The notes under the pieces: model-generated | What the model was told of the DNA's origin: nothing | What the model saw: only the letters and a program-made list of their open reading frames with translations | Databases searched by the model: none | Made by a program: the position numbers and the translations under genes | Part shown: positions 62,145-64,000 of the stretch, one piece after another | Position numbering within the stretch: the stretch's first letter is position 1 | How the letters are laid out: each line of letters begins with the position of its first letter | DNA from: DATBLE01 sp963841405 | GTDB lineage: Bacteria; Actinomycetota; Thermoleophilia; Gaiellales; Gaiellaceae | Reading direction: 5' to 3' | Length of the DNA stretch: 64,000 nt | Assembly (NCBI GenBank): GCA_963841405.1 | Contig: CAWJCM010000001.1 | Location: 310,001 to 374,000, forward strand

Positions 62145-62675
62145 CTACGGCCTCAGCGGCCTGGTGCTTACCTGACCGCCCTCGTCAATGCTGACGACCA
62201 GGCGCTCGGGGCCACGCTGGAGAATTGCGGAGTCCGTCGTCTGGCTCTCCAGCGCCCAACCTTGAGCGGCCCAGCTCGCGACGGCACCGTCGAGTCGCTG
62301 ACGACGCTCGGCGGCGGAGACTGAGCGGCTGCCGTGGCGCGTCAAGAGAACGACGACGAGCCCGATCACCGCTGCGGCGAGGATTGCGACCACGACCCAG
62401 ACCCAGTTCGGTGTGCTGCTCGCACTTGCGTCTGACATGGTGGTGGTGGACGGAGCCGGGACAACGACCTTCCGGGTAGTCGTCTGAAGGACAGTTGTGA
62501 CGACGGTGGTGCCGGGAGCGGTCTCCGGCACGGTCGTGATCGTCGTCTCAGTCGCGGTTGTCCCGGGGGCGGTCGTCGTCTCTGTCGTCGTGAACTGCGT
62601 CGCACCCCCAAAGGCGAGACCGCCCGCAAGCAGAAATCCCGCGGCAAAAAGAGCGGCGACAGCAAGAGACTTCAT
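62145..62675 (-). CDS. exported Thr-rich protein with a transmembrane anchor
   Basis: 176 residues from ATG 62675 with GGGGGG upstream (GTG 62699 is an alternative). Signal-like KSLAVAALFAAGFLLAGGLA, a 60-residue Thr/Pro-rich linker, a transmembrane helix WVWVVVAILAAAVIGLVVVL, and a basic cytoplasmic domain (GAVASWAAQGWALESQTTDS). Unknown function; a surface-sensing role is only a guess. The 339-base gap to the right (62676-63014) shows no gene. Confidence 0.6.
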   Translation of the reverse strand: MKSLAVAALFAAGFLLAGGLAFGGATQFTTTETTTAPGTTATETTITTVPETAPGTTVVTTVLQTTTRKVVVPAPSTTTMSDASASSTPNWVWVVVAILAAAVIGLVVVLLTRHGSRSVSAAERRQRLDGAVASWAAQGWALESQTTDSAILQRGPERLVVSIDEGGQVSTRPLRP

Positions 62676-63014
62676 CAGCCCCCCAACAGATTCGTTCACA
62701 TGTGGCCGACGGCGAGAGTGTAACGGTGGCCTCGTCGTTACGCAGCGGACTGCTCCTGAAGCGGAGGGCCCAGGAGTGGGCCCGGGAGGTCCTTCGGCCG
62801 CTGCCCTCCTGACCTTGCCCCTGGATGGTCGTTCTCGAATGGCGATCGCGACGGCTGTTGTGATCGCAGCCGTGGCTTGCGCGACCTGAACGATGCCTTC
62901 CTCGAACGGTACGCCTCCTCGGACTACCGGCGCACCGACTCCGTGGGCATCTTCGCTGCGGCCCCGCGCCCCTCGGCCGTACCTCTGCCGGCGCCAAGAT
63001 TCGTGGCTGTCGGC

Positions 63015-64000
63015 TCACGGCCTGGGACACTTCCCCTCGGCGGCCCATCGCTTCAGCGTCACACGGTCGAGTTTGCCGGTGGCGTTGAGCGGCATGCTCT
63101 CCAGCACGATGATTTCCTCCGGCGCCTTGTAGCCGACGCGGGCGCGGGCGAACCGTATGAGTTCCTGCATCGTGGGCGGCGGAACCGCCCTCGCCAGGGT
63201 CACATACGCGCGCACGTTCTCGCCGTGCAGCGGGCTTTGCACGCCGACCACCCCGGCACTCGACACGGTGTCGTGCTCCAGGAGTGCGGCTTCTACTTCC
63301 TGCGGGCAGATGTTCGAGCCGTCGTGGATGATGATCTGCTTCTGTCGGCCGTGGAACCAGAGATAGCCGTCCTCGTCGGCCCGCATCACGTCGCCGGTGT
63401 CCAGCCAGCCGTCGACGATCGTCTCAGCCGTCGCCTCCGAGTTGTTCCAGTAGCCGACCATGTTCCCGGGAAACCTGATCCACGGCGCCCGGCCACGCCC
63501 GTCGGGACCTCGCGGCCTTCACGATCGCGCAGCGAGGCCTCGTAGCCGGGCGCCAAGGGCCCGACCGAGCCGATCTTCGGCGCCCACGGCGGCGTGACGG
63601 TCGGAACGCCGATCTCGGTCATCCCGTAGTCCTCGTCGATCGCGACGCCGGTCAGCGCAGTGAACTCCTCCTCGAGCGCACCCGAGACCTTGTCGCCGCC
63701 CGAATAGCATGCCCTCACCGAGGCGAAATCCTCGCGCCGAGCGTCGTGATCGCGCACGAGCGCATAGAGCGCCGAGGGAAGCATCCAGATCTTTGTGGGC
63801 CGCTCCGCGCGGAGCAGCGGCAAAATCTCGTCGCCGTCGAAGGTGCGTGCCAGCACGACTCTGCCGGCGGCGGCCAGCGTCATCAGCGACAGGTGATGGG
63901 TGCCGACATGCGACGCCGAGCCGCCGGGCAGCATCACGTCCTCAGGCCCCATCTCGAAGCTCCTGACGGCGCTGGCGAGGATCCAGCCGAGCGTCTTGAA
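63015..64000 (-). pseudogene. acyl-CoA synthetase (AMP-forming), frameshifted and cut by the window edge
   Basis: C-terminal 325 residues of an ANL-family adenylating enzyme; the 5' part lies beyond base 64000. From the right edge: ARTFDGDEILPLLRAERPTK, SGGDKVSGALEEEF, DYGMTEIGVP (A5), then after a frame change near 63485 WIRFPGNMVGYWNNSEAT, GWLDTGDVMRADEDGYLWF (A7-A8 with GRQKQIIIHDGSNI), and the A10 lysine in LNATGKLDRVTLKRW. One missing base in the G/C run near 63485 would restore the frame. Confidence 0.8.

Overview
The window is very GC-rich, densely packed bacterial DNA. Many genes start with GTG or TTG, and most neighbours overlap by 4 to 20 bases. The gene content (several luciferase-like flavin monooxygenases, two-subunit molybdenum hydroxylase with a CoxG-like protein, LuxR regulator with HD-type domains, collagen-like exported protein, nSTAND/WD40 proteins) suggests an actinobacterium, most likely a soil Thermoleophilia-type lineage. 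That placement is an inference. I saw no rRNA operon, complete tRNA, CRISPR array, transposase or phage structural operon.

Region 1 (0.1-10.3 kb, + strand) is one long catabolic operon: LLM monooxygenase, M29/NicX-like metalloenzyme, cupin, class II aldolase, small and large molybdenum-hydroxylase subunits with no FAD subunit, hydroxyacyl-CoA dehydrogenase, MBL hydrolase, SDR, zinc alcohol dehydrogenase, a small lipoprotein and a CoxG-like protein. It resembles pathways for N-heteroaromatic or similar ring compounds. Region 2 (10.4-25.9 kb) is mixed: an alcohol dehydrogenase, a TOPRIM protein with a near-identical copy at 54.4 kb, a rifampin phosphotransferase, a cold-shock cluster, a flippase-like membrane protein, methyltransferase, decayed glycosyltransferase, SprT-like protease, nitroreductase, pentapeptide-repeat membrane protein, PHP phosphatase, MsrA and a cyclic-nucleotide-binding protein.

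Region 3 (26.1-36.4 kb) is a divergent sugar-acid regulon. A GntR regulator, lactonase, sugar ABC transporter and L-fuconate dehydratase lie on the - strand. A dehydrogenase, a KduD-like SDR, a KDPG aldolase and a frameshifted KDG kinase lie on the + strand. The region ends at an abrupt junction near 36.44 kb, where a sugar-ABC ATPase gene and an HD/LuxR regulator gene have both lost their 5' ends. Region 4 (37.6-39.8 kb) holds small NTF2/ABM-type proteins and another LLM enzyme.

Region 5 (39.9-59.2 kb) is the most unusual part and looks like a defence or conflict island. It carries two paralogous SIR2 + nSTAND-WD40 operons: one with 7 WD40 repeats on the - strand, and one with 14 repeats and a frameshift on the + strand. 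Between them lie a signal-less muralytic protein (lysozyme-like, three peptidoglycan-binding domains, CHAP-like), a lone DUF4255/Pvc16-type protein, an LLM enzyme, a membrane protein and a collagen-like exported protein. Beyond them are the second TOPRIM gene, a Phd/VapC toxin-antitoxin pair, two tandem FYPWP small membrane proteins, a 53-bp repeat, and small winged-helix (HARE-HTH-like) genes. Region 6 (59.2-64 kb) has a TetR regulator facing a DrrAB-type ABC exporter with GAAGTNACTTC-like operators, a 37-residue small membrane protein, the 3' piece of a tRNA, an exported Thr-rich protein, and an acyl-CoA synthetase that is frameshifted and runs off the right edge.

At least four single-base-type frameshifts (about 34645, 50650, 58563 and 63485) and one chimeric junction (36440) are visible. 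This means either real decay or residual assembly error, so the broken genes should be read with that in mind.
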